Source of the DNA: Oscillospiraceae bacterium
Lineage (GTDB): Bacteria; Bacillota_A; Clostridia; Oscillospirales; JAAYXM01
Direction: 5' to 3'
Length of the DNA stretch: 29,108 nucleotides
Assembly: GCA_017532355.1 (NCBI GenBank)
Contig: JAFXJK010000084.1
Span: 1-29,108 of the forward strand
Positions 8,111 through 17,352 of the stretch are shown one piece after another; position 1 is the stretch's first letter, and each line of letters opens with the position of its first letter. Made by a program: the position numbers and the translations under genes. The notes beneath the pieces are model-generated. The model did no database searches. It saw nothing but the letters and a program-made list of their open reading frames with translations, and was not told the origin of the DNA.

Positions 8111-9352
8111 TTGAGTTTATCAGCTGAAATAATCGCCGTCGGAACGGAGATTCTGCTCGGCGAGATTACAAATACAGATGCCGTCACCGTTGCGCAGGCT
8201 CTTTCCGAGCTTGGTATAAATGCATACTACCAGACGGTTGTCGGAGACAATCCCGACCGTCTCTACGACGTAATAATGACCGCGAAGAGTCGGGCTGACA
8301 TCATCATAACAACGGGAGGTCTCGGACCTACGTTTGACGACCTGACAAAGCAGGTCTCGGCCCGTGCTTTCGGTAAAGAGCTTGTTTTAAATGAAGAAGA
8401 GCTTGAGAAGATAAAAAACTATTTCAAAAACCTCGGCCGCACCATGACGGAAAACAACGCCCGTCAGGCATATCTCCCCGAGGGATGCACCGTGTTCCGC
8501 AACGATTGGGGCACAGCTCCGGGATGCGCGATAGAGGACGGTGGCAAGATTCTCATTATGCTCCCGGGACCACCACGTGAGTGCAAGCCGATGGTAAAAT
8601 ACAGAATGGTGCCGTATCTCAAAAAGCTTTCGGATTCGCACCTTGTCTCCCACAGCATACGCATTTACGGTATGGGAGAGAGCTCGGTTGAAAGTAAAAT
8701 TGCCTCATTTGCCGAGGAGATGGAAAACCCGACTCTTGCGCCTTACGCAAAGGACGGTGAAGTTCTTCTCCGCGTCACGGGCAAGGCAGAAACCGAAGAC
8801 GAGGCGGACGCAATAACGCGTCCTGTCATCGAGCGTGTGTGTGACATTCTCGGAGATGTTGTTTACGGCGTTGACGTAAACTCACTCCACGAGGCAGCGG
8901 CAAAGCTTCTGCTTGAAAAGAAGCTCACTCTTTCCACCGCAGAGTCCTGCACGGGCGGACTTGTCGCAAGTCTCATAACAGATATTTCGGGCGCGTCCGA
9001 ATTCTTCCGCGGCGGTATCTGCGCCTATACAAACGAAATGAAGACGGAGCTTCTCGGAATCTCGCCTGAACTCCTTGATACCTATGGCGCGGTAAGCACG
9101 GAATGTGCCGAGGCGCTCTCACGCGCCGCCTGTGAGCAGTTCGGAACGGACGCAGGCATCGGCGTAACGGGCTATGCCGACCCTTCCTCGGGCGATGATA
9201 AAAATCCGGGCGGCACGGTTTATGTAGCGGTAACGCTTTGCGGAAAAACCGTAAGCTCGAAGATTTACCAGCCGATGAGCCGCGCTCTTGCAAAGTCGCG
9301 TGCGGCGCAGGAGGCTTTCGATATTCTTCGCAAGGAGATACAGAAAATATGA
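8111..9352 (+). CDS. cinA: CinA-family protein (MoCF-like domain plus nicotinamide-nucleotide amidase)
   Basis: 413 residues, the standard two-domain length. The N-terminal MoCF/COG1058 domain (about 1-170) shows AVGTEILLGEITNTDA at 9-24 and TTGGLGPTFDDLTK at 67-80. In characterised homologues this domain hydrolyses ADP-ribose. The C-terminal PncC-type domain (from about 255) has the catalytic-serine motif AESCTGGLVASL near 278 and GVTGYADPSSGDDKNPGGTV. It deamidates NMN to nicotinate mononucleotide in NAD recycling. The TTG start at 8111 follows AAGGAG at 8096-8101, which overlaps the end of thiI. The stop overlaps the next start (ATGA). The adjacent ADP-ribose-type NUDIX gene supports a joint NAD-salvage role, which is inference. 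Confidence 0.93.
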   Translation: MSLSAEIIAVGTEILLGEITNTDAVTVAQALSELGINAYYQTVVGDNPDRLYDVIMTAKSRADIIITTGGLGPTFDDLTKQVSARAFGKELVLNEEELEKIKNYFKNLGRTMTENNARQAYLPEGCTVFRNDWGTAPGCAIEDGGKILIMLPGPPRECKPMVKYRMVPYLKKLSDSHLVSHSIRIYGMGESSVESKIASFAEEMENPTLAPYAKDGEVLLRVTGKAETEDEADAITRPVIERVCDILGDVVYGVDVNSLHEAAAKLLLEKKLTLSTAESCTGGLVASLITDISGASEFFRGGICAYTNEMKTELLGISPELLDTYGAVSTECAEALSRAACEQFGTDAGIGVTGYADPSSGDDKNPGGTVYVAVTLCGKTVSSKIYQPMSRALAKSRAAQEAFDILRKEIQKI

Positions 9353-9885
9353 TAATGGAAGAAAAAACGCTCTCAAGTGAATACCACTTCCGCGGCAGAA
9401 TAATAAGTGCGCGCGTCGATGAAATCGAGCTTCCTGACGGGAAGAGGGCAAGCCGCGAGGTTTGCGAGCATTGCGACGGTGTCGCGGTACTCCCGATAAC
9501 GGACGAGGGTAAGGTCGTTCTCGTCTCGCAGTTTCGCTATCCGTTCGGAAGGATTATAACCGAAGCCCCTGCAGGCAAGGTTGACGGTTCGGAAGCGCAT
9601 CTTGACTGTGCAATCCGAGAACTCTCCGAAGAAACTGGATACACGGCAGAGAGCCTTGAGTATCTCGGTTTTGCGTATCCGTCTCCCGGCTGCTTCACGG
9701 AGAGAATACATTTATATCTCGCAAGAGGGTTAAAAGAGGGTAAAGCTCACCCCGATGAGGACGAGTATGTCGAAGTAAGCTACGTAGATCTAAAAGAAGC
9801 AATAGAAATGTGTGAGGACGGAAGAATTTCCGATGCAAAAACAGTAATTCTCATTCTGAGAGCCGCGAGAAAACTCGGCTTATAA
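9349..9885 (+). CDS. NUDIX hydrolase, ADP-ribose pyrophosphatase type
   Basis: 178 residues. The Nudix box runs from G76 to G97 (GKVDGSEAHLDCAIRELSEE and on), fitting G-x5-E-x7-RE-U-x-EE-x-G. The preceding APAGKVD and the following YPSPGCFTERIHLYLA are typical of NudF/YqkG-like ADP-ribose pyrophosphatases, which cleave ADP-ribose to AMP and ribose 5-phosphate. Start ATG 9349 overlaps the cinA stop and has AAGGAG at 9332-9337. An upstream in-frame extension to 9238 would overlap cinA by over 100 bases and is not family-like. Its TAA ends 14 bases before walR. Substrate is inferred from family resemblance. Confidence 0.9.
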   Translation: MIMEEKTLSSEYHFRGRIISARVDEIELPDGKRASREVCEHCDGVAVLPITDEGKVVLVSQFRYPFGRIITEAPAGKVDGSEAHLDCAIRELSEETGYTAESLEYLGFAYPSPGCFTERIHLYLARGLKEGKAHPDEDEYVEVSYVDLKEAIEMCEDGRISDAKTVILILRAARKLGL

Positions 9886-9899
9886 TGGAGGAATGTAAA

Positions 9900-10598
9900 A
9901 TGGAAAAGAAAATACTTGTTGTTGAAGACGAAAAGGCGATTGCGGACATTCTCGAATTCAACCTCAAAAAGGAAGGCTATAACGTCACCTGCGCTTACGA
10001 CGGAGAGGACGGTCTCGGCAAGGCACGTGAGCTTAACCCCGACCTCATCCTGCTTGACGTTATGCTTCCGAAGCTTGACGGTTTTGAGGTCTGCAAGTCG
10101 GTAAGAAAGTTTTCAAACGTTCCTATAATCATGGTTACGGCACGCGAGGAAGAGGTCGATAAGGTTCTCGGCCTTGAGCTTGGCGCTGATGACTATATCA
10201 CAAAGCCGTTTTCCATGCGCGAGCTTATGGCGCGCGTAAAAGCAAACGTCCGCCGCGGCTTTGCGCCTTCTGAGGAAAGCGCATCGGCAGGCGATGAGAA
10301 CAAGCTTGTTTTCGGAAATATAGTCATCAACTTAAAAAGCCTTGATTTAAAGAAAAACGGCGAGCACGTTGAGCTGACTCCGCGTGAGTTTGACCTTATA
10401 AAGTTCCTCGCAACTCAGCCGAATCAGGTTTTCTCGCGTGAAGAGCTTATGGAAAAGGTCTGGCAGTATGACTACTACGGCGACCTTCGCACGGTTGACG
10501 TTACCGTCCGCCGTCTCCGTGAGAAGATTGAGGATGACCCTGCAAACCCTGTGCGAATTGTCACGCGCCGCGGTGCAGGATATATGTTCGCAGATTAA
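9900..10598 (+). CDS. walR: Response regulator WalR (OmpR/PhoB family)
   Basis: 232 residues. Receiver domain 1-120 with acidic pocket E9-D10, phosphoacceptor D53 in LILLDVMLPKLDG, T81 in IIMVTARE, and the lysine of ADDYITKPFS. The C-terminal winged-helix DNA-binding domain (about 135-232) has LTPREFDLIKFLA and DVTVRRLREKIE. Similarity to YycF/WalR plus the downstream kinase, WalH, WalI, and walJ order makes this the cell-wall regulator WalR, which in Bacillus and relatives controls autolysins and wall metabolism. ATG 9900 follows GGAGGA at 9887-9892; an ATG at 9885 in frame is too close to that site. A 35-base gap separates it from walK. Confidence 0.95.
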   Translation: MEKKILVVEDEKAIADILEFNLKKEGYNVTCAYDGEDGLGKARELNPDLILLDVMLPKLDGFEVCKSVRKFSNVPIIMVTAREEEVDKVLGLELGADDYITKPFSMRELMARVKANVRRGFAPSEESASAGDENKLVFGNIVINLKSLDLKKNGEHVELTPREFDLIKFLATQPNQVFSREELMEKVWQYDYYGDLRTVDVTVRRLREKIEDDPANPVRIVTRRGAGYMFAD

Positions 10599-10633
10599 GA
10601 CGTCCACGAAAGAATTATTTGGAGGGATAGAAG

Positions 10634-12397
10634 TTGCGTTCGTTGCAGGCTAAGCTCGTTCTTGTTTTCGTACTTCTCATAGTGTCCGTAATGGCGATAG
10701 TAGGTACCTTTATGCTCAACCGTGTATCGGTTTACTATTTCGACGACTTTACGGAGCAGATGAACTCGGTTTTCAATGCCGAGTTATTTGCGATGCTCCA
10801 GAACGAGGCGAAGGCAGATGACGGTGCGGCGCGCGTCAATACCGCGGTAAAGGCATATTCCTCTGCGATGAAGATAAGCAGCTACCGAAACTATTACATA
10901 CTCGACGGAAAAACAGGCAAAACCCTTTACGGCTCAAAAGACGGAGAGGTTGAGAGAACGCCTGCGATAATCTCCGCACTCTCGGGAAAAATCGGCCAGG
11001 AGAAGAAGATTTCAAGCGGATATATTGACCGCGCCTGCCCGATAGAAGTAGATGGCGAGGTAAAGTATATCGTATATATCAAGGACACAAAGCAGGATAT
11101 GCAGAACCTTACATCCTCGATGTTCTCAATAATCCTCCGAAGTATGATGTTCGCACTTCTCATAGCAATTGTTCTGAGCTTCCTTTTTGCAAAGACCATA
11201 ACAACCCCGATCGAGAGCATCACAAAGGGAGCAAAAAAGCTTTCAATGGGTGAGCTTGACACATCTCTTGCAGTAAACTCAAACGACGAGATAGGAACGC
11301 TTACGGAAGCGTTCAACGACATGGCGACCGCGCTCAATACAACGCTTGCAAAGGTTGAGGACGAGAGAAATAAGCTCGACACCATATTCCTCTATATGGC
11401 GGACGGCGTTACTGCGTTTTCGGACGACGGAAACCTCATCCATTACAATCCTGCAGCAGTGGAAATGCTTGGGTTTGACGAGAAAAAGGCCAAAACCTAC
11501 GGCGAGATTTTTGCAGAGAGCGGAATAGAATTTGAAACTCTTATCAAAAACGAGGAGGGGCTCTCCGAATATGATCTTGAGGTAGGAGAAAAGACGCTCA
11601 AGATAAGCTTTGCACATTTCGGTGAAGAGGGCGGAACGCGCGGTATCATTGCGATTATCCACGACTTTACTGCACAGCAGAAGCTTGAAAAATCGCGCCG
11701 TGAGTTTGTCGCAAATGTATCTCACGAGCTTCGCACACCGCTTACAAACGTAAAGAGCTATACTGAGACTCTTGTTGAATCTCCTGACGCACCCGATGAG
11801 ATGAAAGCGCAGTTCTTTGGCGTTATTCTTAACGAAACTGACCGCATGACACGAATAGTTAAAGACCTTCTCGCGCTTTCGCGTCTTGATTCTGCGAAGA
11901 TGGATTGGAAAAATGAGAATTTCTCGCTTAAAAAGAGCGTTGAGAACGCATACCGCGCGATAGAGCTTGAAGCACGCCGCCGCGGACAGAAGCTCACGAT
12001 GTCGATTGACACATCACTCCCAAGCTTTTATGGCGACCGCGAGCGAATTGAGCAGGTGTTTATGAATCTTCTCTCAAATGCGGTTAAGTACACTCCCGAC
12101 AATGGAAAAATCGAATTTTCCGCAGAGAAGACGGAAGATAATTTTGCAAAGATAACCGTAAAAGACAACGGTATCGGTATTCCGGAAAAAGATATTCCGC
12201 GCTTATTCGAACGTTTCTACCGTGTTGATAAAGCCCGAAGCCGTGAAATGGGCGGTACGGGTCTCGGACTTGCTATTGCAAAGGAAATTGTCGAGCATTA
12301 CGGCGGCGAAATCAAGCTTGAAAGTGAGTTTGAAAAGGGAACAAAGGTCTCGGTATTCCTGCCGCTTGACGCGACATCGGAGGGAGATGCCGTATGA
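10634..12397 (+). CDS. walK: Sensor histidine kinase WalK
   Basis: 587 residues. TM1 about 8-28, an extracytoplasmic sensor loop about 30-165, TM2 about 169-187, HAMP about 188-240 and PAS about 245-345. HisKA carries phosphoacceptor His364 in FVANVSHELRTPLTN. HATPase_c has NLLSNAVKYTPDN, DNGIGIPEKD and GGTGLGLAIAKEIV. This domain order is that of WalK/YycG, the partner of WalR. TTG start at 10634 with GGAGGG at 10621-10626. The stop overlaps walH by 4 bases (ATGA). The PAS domain should lie in the cytoplasm; its ligand is not evident. Confidence 0.95.
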   Translation: MRSLQAKLVLVFVLLIVSVMAIVGTFMLNRVSVYYFDDFTEQMNSVFNAELFAMLQNEAKADDGAARVNTAVKAYSSAMKISSYRNYYILDGKTGKTLYGSKDGEVERTPAIISALSGKIGQEKKISSGYIDRACPIEVDGEVKYIVYIKDTKQDMQNLTSSMFSIILRSMMFALLIAIVLSFLFAKTITTPIESITKGAKKLSMGELDTSLAVNSNDEIGTLTEAFNDMATALNTTLAKVEDERNKLDTIFLYMADGVTAFSDDGNLIHYNPAAVEMLGFDEKKAKTYGEIFAESGIEFETLIKNEEGLSEYDLEVGEKTLKISFAHFGEEGGTRGIIAIIHDFTAQQKLEKSRREFVANVSHELRTPLTNVKSYTETLVESPDAPDEMKAQFFGVILNETDRMTRIVKDLLALSRLDSAKMDWKNENFSLKKSVENAYRAIELEARRRGQKLTMSIDTSLPSFYGDRERIEQVFMNLLSNAVKYTPDNGKIEFSAEKTEDNFAKITVKDNGIGIPEKDIPRLFERFYRVDKARSREMGGTGLGLAIAKEIVEHYGGEIKLESEFEKGTKVSVFLPLDATSEGDAV

Positions 12398-13734
12398 CCT
12401 CGACAAGAGAAAAAATCAAAAACGTATTGATAGGCCTTCTGCTGGTCGGAATGGTCTATCTCACGTATGCCGTCTGGTTTTACGACAGCCCGTTCGGCGA
12501 GTTCAGTTTTGATTCGCTGTTTGATATCTCCGTGCAGGAGGAGGTTGGAGTAGGAGAAAATTCTGACCTCGACCGCTTCGGAATACGTCCGCTCTCGATT
12601 GCGGTGAGCGATAAGGACGGAAGACGCGGTGCCGTGTATTCGAGTGTGGGAAGCGAAGAAATATACAACTCAGTCCGGCCTGATATTGCTCAGTGCGTCA
12701 GAAAAGCGCGAGAGCTTACGGAGACGGATAATACAGCATGGGAAGAAGCTCTTTCGTCAAGCGGCGTTTTTATGGACTACCGCGCAGATGTTCCCGTATC
12801 TGCAATATGGATGTGGCTCGGCTCATCCTTTGACGGCGAGAGCCCGTACGGAAGATACTATCTCTTCTCAACTGCCAAAAGAAATGTGACAATCTATATA
12901 AAGAATGAAAAAAACGGGAGAATATACACAGCACAGACGGATTTGCCGTCAGAAACGCTTAAGACCACAGTTTCAAAGACTGCAGGCGAGCCGGTTTTTC
13001 TTGCACTTGACCGCGAGGAAGAGGATTTTCGCTACATTATGCAGGAAACTGTGATTCACGCGGCGCAAAGAGATTTCCCCGTTCTTTCTGCATACAACCC
13101 TCTCGTCAATATTCCGTCAGAAATGTCTGCCGCGGCACTTGAAGTTTTCGGCCTTTCGGCGGCGTCACCGACGCGCTATGCCGAGCAGGATGGAACTGAA
13201 GTTTATATTGCAGACCGTGTAACGCTTAAAATATCACCTCAAGGAATCGCCACATATACGGATACGCGTGAGGAGACAGACGAAATCCTCGGTATCCCGA
13301 TAGAGAGCGATGAGGAGCTTCCGACGCTTGCGGAAAAGACAGAGGCAGCACGAAAGCTTGCGGCGCAGTTTGCTTCACGCCTTCCGGGCGAAGGCGGCAT
13401 TTATATAGCTGCGGTGAACGAGGGAATAAACGGAACGGAGATAATCTTCGGCCGCCATGTTGACGGTATTCCGGTTGATATGAAGGAGACCTTGTATTTC
13501 GCAAGCGTTCTCATAAAGGGAAAAAGCGTTCGCTCGGCAAAATTCAATCTTCGCGGATATGACAAGACCTCAAAGCTTAGCACACCAATGCCTGAGCGGC
13601 TTGCTGCTGCGGCAATCCGCGGCGGAGGAAAGACGGGAGACTTAAACCTCAGATACCGCGATACAGACCAGAGCGAAATTTATTTTGCATGGTACGTCGG
13701 AGGAATAGAAAGAGAGAACAAGAAGGAGGCATAA
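12394..13734 (+). CDS. walH: WalH (YycH)-like regulator of the WalRK system
   Basis: 446 residues. One N-terminal membrane segment at about 12-29 (VLIGLLLVGMVYLTYAVWFY) and the rest predicted outside the membrane, the YycH topology. The body is divergent and lacks catalytic motifs. The call rests on topology, length and position: it overlaps walK by 4 bases and precedes a YycI-like gene by 3. In Bacillus, YycH and YycI form a complex with WalK through their membrane helices and restrain its activity (in Staphylococcus they activate it); the sign here is unknown. The end of the gene carries the ribosome site for walI. Confidence 0.75.
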   Translation: MTSTREKIKNVLIGLLLVGMVYLTYAVWFYDSPFGEFSFDSLFDISVQEEVGVGENSDLDRFGIRPLSIAVSDKDGRRGAVYSSVGSEEIYNSVRPDIAQCVRKARELTETDNTAWEEALSSSGVFMDYRADVPVSAIWMWLGSSFDGESPYGRYYLFSTAKRNVTIYIKNEKNGRIYTAQTDLPSETLKTTVSKTAGEPVFLALDREEEDFRYIMQETVIHAAQRDFPVLSAYNPLVNIPSEMSAAALEVFGLSAASPTRYAEQDGTEVYIADRVTLKISPQGIATYTDTREETDEILGIPIESDEELPTLAEKTEAARKLAAQFASRLPGEGGIYIAAVNEGINGTEIIFGRHVDGIPVDMKETLYFASVLIKGKSVRSAKFNLRGYDKTSKLSTPMPERLAAAAIRGGGKTGDLNLRYRDTDQSEIYFAWYVGGIERENKKEA

Positions 13735-13737
13735 AGA

Positions 13738-14559
13738 TTGAATTGGTCGCGTGCTAAAACAATTTTAATAGTGTTTCTTTTTGCTGTTAACATTTTTCTA
13801 TTCGGAACATATATGAAAAAAGAAAGTGACGACAGAGCCGACAGACTTGAGCTTCGGCGCGAGGTTATAAGCGTGCTTGAAAGGCAGGGAATCTCCGTTT
13901 CCGAGGAGAATGTGCCGTATGAGAAGATTGAGCTTCGCCATGCATCAATAAAACTTCCGGAAGACAATGCAGTCCTTGCAACTGCTGTTCTCGGAGAGGT
14001 TCAGGAGACGGTTTCCTCGGAGAACACGGTATATTCCTCGGAGAACGGGAATATGATGTTCTCGAATGACTCCTTCTCTATTGTCAGTGAAACGGGAAAA
14101 GAAATTAAAAACGCAGAAGAAGCAAAAGCTCTTGCGAAAGACATTGCAGACAAGCTTCGTATCTTATACAACGATGCCGACATAACCGCGGTATCGGCTG
14201 CAGGAGGATATGAGGTGGAGATTCCGCAAGTGTTCGGAAGTGTCAGGGCTTTTGACGCGGAAATAAAATTCAACATCTCAAATTCCGGAAACGTTCTTGT
14301 AAACGGTAAATTCATAGGCAAGGGAAGACTTGTCCGCGTCGGTGGAGATACGATGGAAATCTCGGCACTTTTGCTTGAGTTTGCAGACGAAATCAGGCAG
14401 ACCGTAAAGGACAAAGTGGAAATTACGGGCCTCGACTACGGATATACGCCGAGAACGCCTGCAGGAGGAAGAGTTTACCTGGTGCCGACGCTTGAAATAT
14501 CAACGGATGCAGGCGTGTTTTACCTCGATATGTCCGATGGAAAAATAATCGGGAAATAA
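13738..14559 (+). CDS. walI: WalI (YycI)-like membrane-anchored regulator
   Basis: 273 residues. It starts MNWSRAKTILIVFLFAVNIF, the very recognisable YycI N-terminus: a short cytoplasmic MNW-x-RAKT stretch and one membrane helix at about 7-25. The extracytoplasmic part ends with repeated beta-rich segments (YLVPTLEISTDAGVFYLDMS) as in YycH/YycI domains. TTG start at 13738; AAGGAGG at 13723-13729 lies inside the end of walH, so the two are coupled. Likely works with WalH on WalK. Last gene before the murA promoter. Confidence 0.82.
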   Translation: MNWSRAKTILIVFLFAVNIFLFGTYMKKESDDRADRLELRREVISVLERQGISVSEENVPYEKIELRHASIKLPEDNAVLATAVLGEVQETVSSENTVYSSENGNMMFSNDSFSIVSETGKEIKNAEEAKALAKDIADKLRILYNDADITAVSAAGGYEVEIPQVFGSVRAFDAEIKFNISNSGNVLVNGKFIGKGRLVRVGGDTMEISALLLEFADEIRQTVKDKVEITGLDYGYTPRTPAGGRVYLVPTLEISTDAGVFYLDMSDGKIIGK

Positions 14560-14596
14560 TTCTTGTAAAAAAGTTTTATAAGATACAAAATAAGCT

Positions 14597-14625
14597 TTGC
14601 AATTTGAGTAAAAAGCTGATATAAT
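14597..14625 (+). promoter_or_regulatory. Extended -10 promoter for murA
   Basis: TTGCAA (14597-14602), 17-base spacer, TGA-TATAAT with the TG of an extended -10 at 14617-14618 and TATAAT at 14620-14625. It lies 61 bases after walI. It gives a roughly 100-base leader before the murA start at 14731. The 162-base gap holds no other clear site; no terminator with a convincing stem was seen after walI. Confidence 0.75.
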
Positions 14626-14730
14626 TTATTTTGGTGAATATCACTTTTATTTCGTGCAATAATACATTTTTGGGGCGATGTTTTTTGCCTTTCGATTTTA
14701 CTTAAATTTTTGTAGAGGGAGGTGCCGAGT

Positions 14731-16020
14731 TTGGAGAAGTATGTTATAAACGGAGGAAATCAGCTTCGCGGCGAGGTTACCATAAGTGGTGCGAAAAATG
14801 CCGCAGTTGCAATAATCCCCGCAGCACTTCTTGTTGACGGCACTTGCAGAATCGAAAATATCCCTGAAATCCGCGATGTTACCCTTATGCTTGACCTTCT
14901 TCGTGACATCGGTGCGGACGTTCGTCTTATAAACCGCAACTGCGTTGAGATTAACGCATCAAAAATCAGAACGACAAAGGCTGATTACGATATGGCGCGT
15001 ATGATGCGTGCGTCATACTACCTTATCGGTGCGCTTCTTGGCCGATTCGGTTCGGCTCAGGTTGCACTCCCCGGAGGATGCCATCTCGGAGACCGTCCGA
15101 TAGATCAGCACACCAAAGCATTTAAGATTCTCGGTGCAAATGTTGATGTCCAGAACGGATATGTTTTCGCTGACAGCGTGGGCAGGCTCCGCGCGGCGAA
15201 TGTGTATCTCGACATCGTCTCCGTAGGTGCTACGATCAACACCATCCTTGCCGCTGTTCTTGCGGACGGACTTACCATAATCGAAAATGCCGCAAAAGAG
15301 CCGCATATTGTTGACCTTGCAAACTTCTTAAACTCCATGGGCGCAAACATCTCAGGCGCAGGTACGGACGTTATCAAGGTCCGCGGTGTCAAGAGCATCC
15401 CGGGCGGTACTTATGCAATCATCCCTGACCAGATAGAGGCAGGTACTTATATGGCAGCGGTTACAGCTTGCGGCGGAGAGATTCTTGTTAAGAATATTAT
15501 TCCTAAGCATCTTGACTGTATCACTGCAAAGCTTGCGGAAATGGGCGCAGAGATTACGGAGTATGACGATTCCGTTTTAGTTCGCCGAGTGGCTCCGCTT
15601 TCCAAAACGAATATTAAAACCCTTCCGTATCCCGGTTTTCCGACGGACATGCAGCCCCAGGCGACAGTCTGCCTTTCTATGGCAGAGGGAATGAGCCTCG
15701 TCACAGAGGGTGTGTGGGACAGCCGCTACAGATACGTTGAGGAGCTTCGCAGAATGGGCGCGAAAATCCAGGTTGACGGCAAGACAGCAGTTGTTGAAGG
15801 CGTGCCGAGTCTAATGGGAGCACCTGTCAAAGCGTGTGACCTCCGCGCAGGTGCGGCTCTCGTAATTGCCGGCCTTGCGGCAGAGGGTGTCACAGAGGTT
15901 GAGGATATCTCCCATATAGAGCGCGGATACGAGCATATTGTTGAAAAGCTCACCGCCATCGGCGCAAACATCAAAAGAGTTGAAGTGCCGGATGGACCGC
16001 AAATAGCAAAAGCACAGTAA
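14731..16020 (+). CDS. murA: UDP-N-acetylglucosamine 1-carboxyvinyltransferase
   Basis: Transfers enolpyruvate from PEP to UDP-GlcNAc, the first committed step of peptidoglycan synthesis, in the cytoplasm. 429 residues. SGAKNA at 19-24 contains the catalytic Lys-Asn pair. The loop VALPGGCHLGDRPIDQH carries Cys117, the residue that fosfomycin alkylates, so fosfomycin sensitivity at this site is expected. The later QAT segment (MQPQATVCLSMAEG) matches the family. TTG 14731 is preferred over GTG 14722 because GGGAGGTG at 14717-14724 overlaps the GTG and sits six bases before the TTG. Own promoter upstream, terminator downstream. Confidence 0.95.
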   Translation: MEKYVINGGNQLRGEVTISGAKNAAVAIIPAALLVDGTCRIENIPEIRDVTLMLDLLRDIGADVRLINRNCVEINASKIRTTKADYDMARMMRASYYLIGALLGRFGSAQVALPGGCHLGDRPIDQHTKAFKILGANVDVQNGYVFADSVGRLRAANVYLDIVSVGATINTILAAVLADGLTIIENAAKEPHIVDLANFLNSMGANISGAGTDVIKVRGVKSIPGGTYAIIPDQIEAGTYMAAVTACGGEILVKNIIPKHLDCITAKLAEMGAEITEYDDSVLVRRVAPLSKTNIKTLPYPGFPTDMQPQATVCLSMAEGMSLVTEGVWDSRYRYVEELRRMGAKIQVDGKTAVVEGVPSLMGAPVKACDLRAGAALVIAGLAAEGVTEVEDISHIERGYEHIVEKLTAIGANIKRVEVPDGPQIAKAQ

Positions 16021-16032
16021 AATATTAAAATC

Positions 16033-16065
16033 AAGGAACGGTCAGCTTTTTGTCCGTTCCTTTTT
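16033..16065 (+). terminator. Rho-independent terminator after murA
   Basis: GGAACGG (16035-16041) pairs with CCGTTCC (16054-16060), extended by AA/TT, followed by T at 16061-16065. It ends only 15 bases before walJ, so walJ is either read through or started from a promoter within murA. Confidence 0.85.
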
Positions 16066-16080
16066 AACAGGGGAGAAGCT

Positions 16081-16875
16081 ATGATAAAAGTTTGTCCGAT
16101 TGCAAGTGGCTCGAACGGAAACTGCACGTACATATCTGACGGAAAAGTGAATATACTTGTGGATACGGGCATCTCCGCGACGAGGATAATTCGCGAGCTG
16201 TCAACGCTTTGTGTCGCGATTTCGGATATTGACGCAATCTTCATAACACATGAGCACAGCGACCACATAACAGGGCTGTTGAAGCTTCTTGAGCGAACGG
16301 GTGCACCTGTTCTCGCGTCCGCAGGAACTGCACGCGGAATAGAAGAGAGGATAGAGAGCCTGAACGGGAGAGTTACGGTTATTCCCGACGGCGAGATAAT
16401 GCACTTCGGAGAAATGTCGGTCGAAGCCTTCCACACACCCCACGATACATACGAGAGTATGGGATATCGCTTCACAACAGAGAAGGAAACGGCGACCATA
16501 GCAACCGATATCGGCCACGTTGATGATACGCTTCTTACAAAACTTCTCGGGGCAGATATTCTCCTTCTGGAATCAAACTATGACAAACGCCGCCTGCGTT
16601 ACAGCCGATATCCTGCATTTTTGAAGGCGCGCATTGTCGGCGGAAGCGGTCATCTGTCAAATGACGAATGTGCAGCCGTTGCAGTACGTGCGGCACACGA
16701 GGGAACAAAGAATATAATCCTCGGTCACATAAGCGCGGAAAACAACTCCCCGAGCGAGGCATACACAGCAGTACACACCGCGCTCACGCAGGCAGGAATT
16801 ATACCGGGAATAGATATGATGCTCTACGTTGCGCCTCGCGGAAAGCGCGGAGAGCTTGTTGCGGTGGGAGAATAA
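16081..16875 (+). CDS. walJ: Metallo-beta-lactamase-fold hydrolase WalJ (YycJ)
   Basis: 264 residues. Metal ligands HEHSDH at 57-62, then H of AFHTPHDTYES near 122, D in IATDIGHVDD, and late H residues (GSGHLSNDE; ILGHISAENN). Product similarity to YycJ/WalJ, a predicted nuclease-type MBL protein linked to cell division coordination and DNA repair. Start ATG 16081 with GGGAG at 16071-16075. It belongs to the wal cluster by conserved neighbourhood, but the murA terminator separates it here. The substrate is uncertain in the family. Confidence 0.92.
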   Translation: MIKVCPIASGSNGNCTYISDGKVNILVDTGISATRIIRELSTLCVAISDIDAIFITHEHSDHITGLLKLLERTGAPVLASAGTARGIEERIESLNGRVTVIPDGEIMHFGEMSVEAFHTPHDTYESMGYRFTTEKETATIATDIGHVDDTLLTKLLGADILLLESNYDKRRLRYSRYPAFLKARIVGGSGHLSNDECAAVAVRAAHEGTKNIILGHISAENNSPSEAYTAVHTALTQAGIIPGIDMMLYVAPRGKRGELVAVGE

Positions 16876-16878
16876 ATT

Positions 16879-17352
16879 ATGCTCAGTATAGATATAATTT
16901 GTGTAGGAAAGCTGAAAGAAAAATTTTTTCTGGACGCTGTTAACGAATACAAAAAGCGCCTCGGTGCATACTGCAAGCTTAATATATCCGAGCTTGCGGA
17001 GATTCCGGTGAAGAACGATGCCGAAATTGAGCGTTCTCTTTCAAGCGAGGGAGAGGTAATTCTCTCGAAAATCCCGAAGGATGCGTACGTTGTCGCGATG
17101 TGCGTAGAAGGCGAGGGAATATCGAGCGAGAAGCTCGCGGAAAAAATGAACGCGCTCACGGTTTCGGGAAAGTCAAAGCTTTGCTTTCTGATCGGCGGCT
17201 CAAACGGGCTTTCCGACCGCGTAAAGGAACGGGCAGACTTTCGTTTATCGATGTCGAGGATGACGTTTCCTCATCATCTTGCACGCGTTATGGTGCTTGA
17301 GCAGATATACCGCGCATTCAAAATTCAGGAAGGTTCAGGATATCACAAGTAG
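16879..17352 (+). CDS. rlmH: 23S rRNA pseudouridine-1915 N3-methyltransferase RlmH
   Basis: 157 residues, exact family size. SPOUT-fold methyltransferase that methylates pseudouridine 1915 in helix 69 of 23S rRNA on assembled ribosomes. The SAM-binding knot shows CFLIGGSNGLSD at 102-113, with SMSRMTFPHHLARVMVLEQI at 124-143. The C-terminus EGSGYHK is close to the conserved NxPYHK-type ending. Three bases after walJ; its stop is directly followed by the AGGAGG of the next gene. walJ-rlmH pairing is common in Bacillota. Confidence 0.95.
   Translation: MLSIDIICVGKLKEKFFLDAVNEYKKRLGAYCKLNISELAEIPVKNDAEIERSLSSEGEVILSKIPKDAYVVAMCVEGEGISSEKLAEKMNALTVSGKSKLCFLIGGSNGLSDRVKERADFRLSMSRMTFPHHLARVMVLEQIYRAFKIQEGSGYHK

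Noticed and set aside
14722..14730. GTG start for murA
   Set aside because: The GTG overlaps the ribosome site; TTG 14731 gives proper spacing and the usual MEKYVINGG start.
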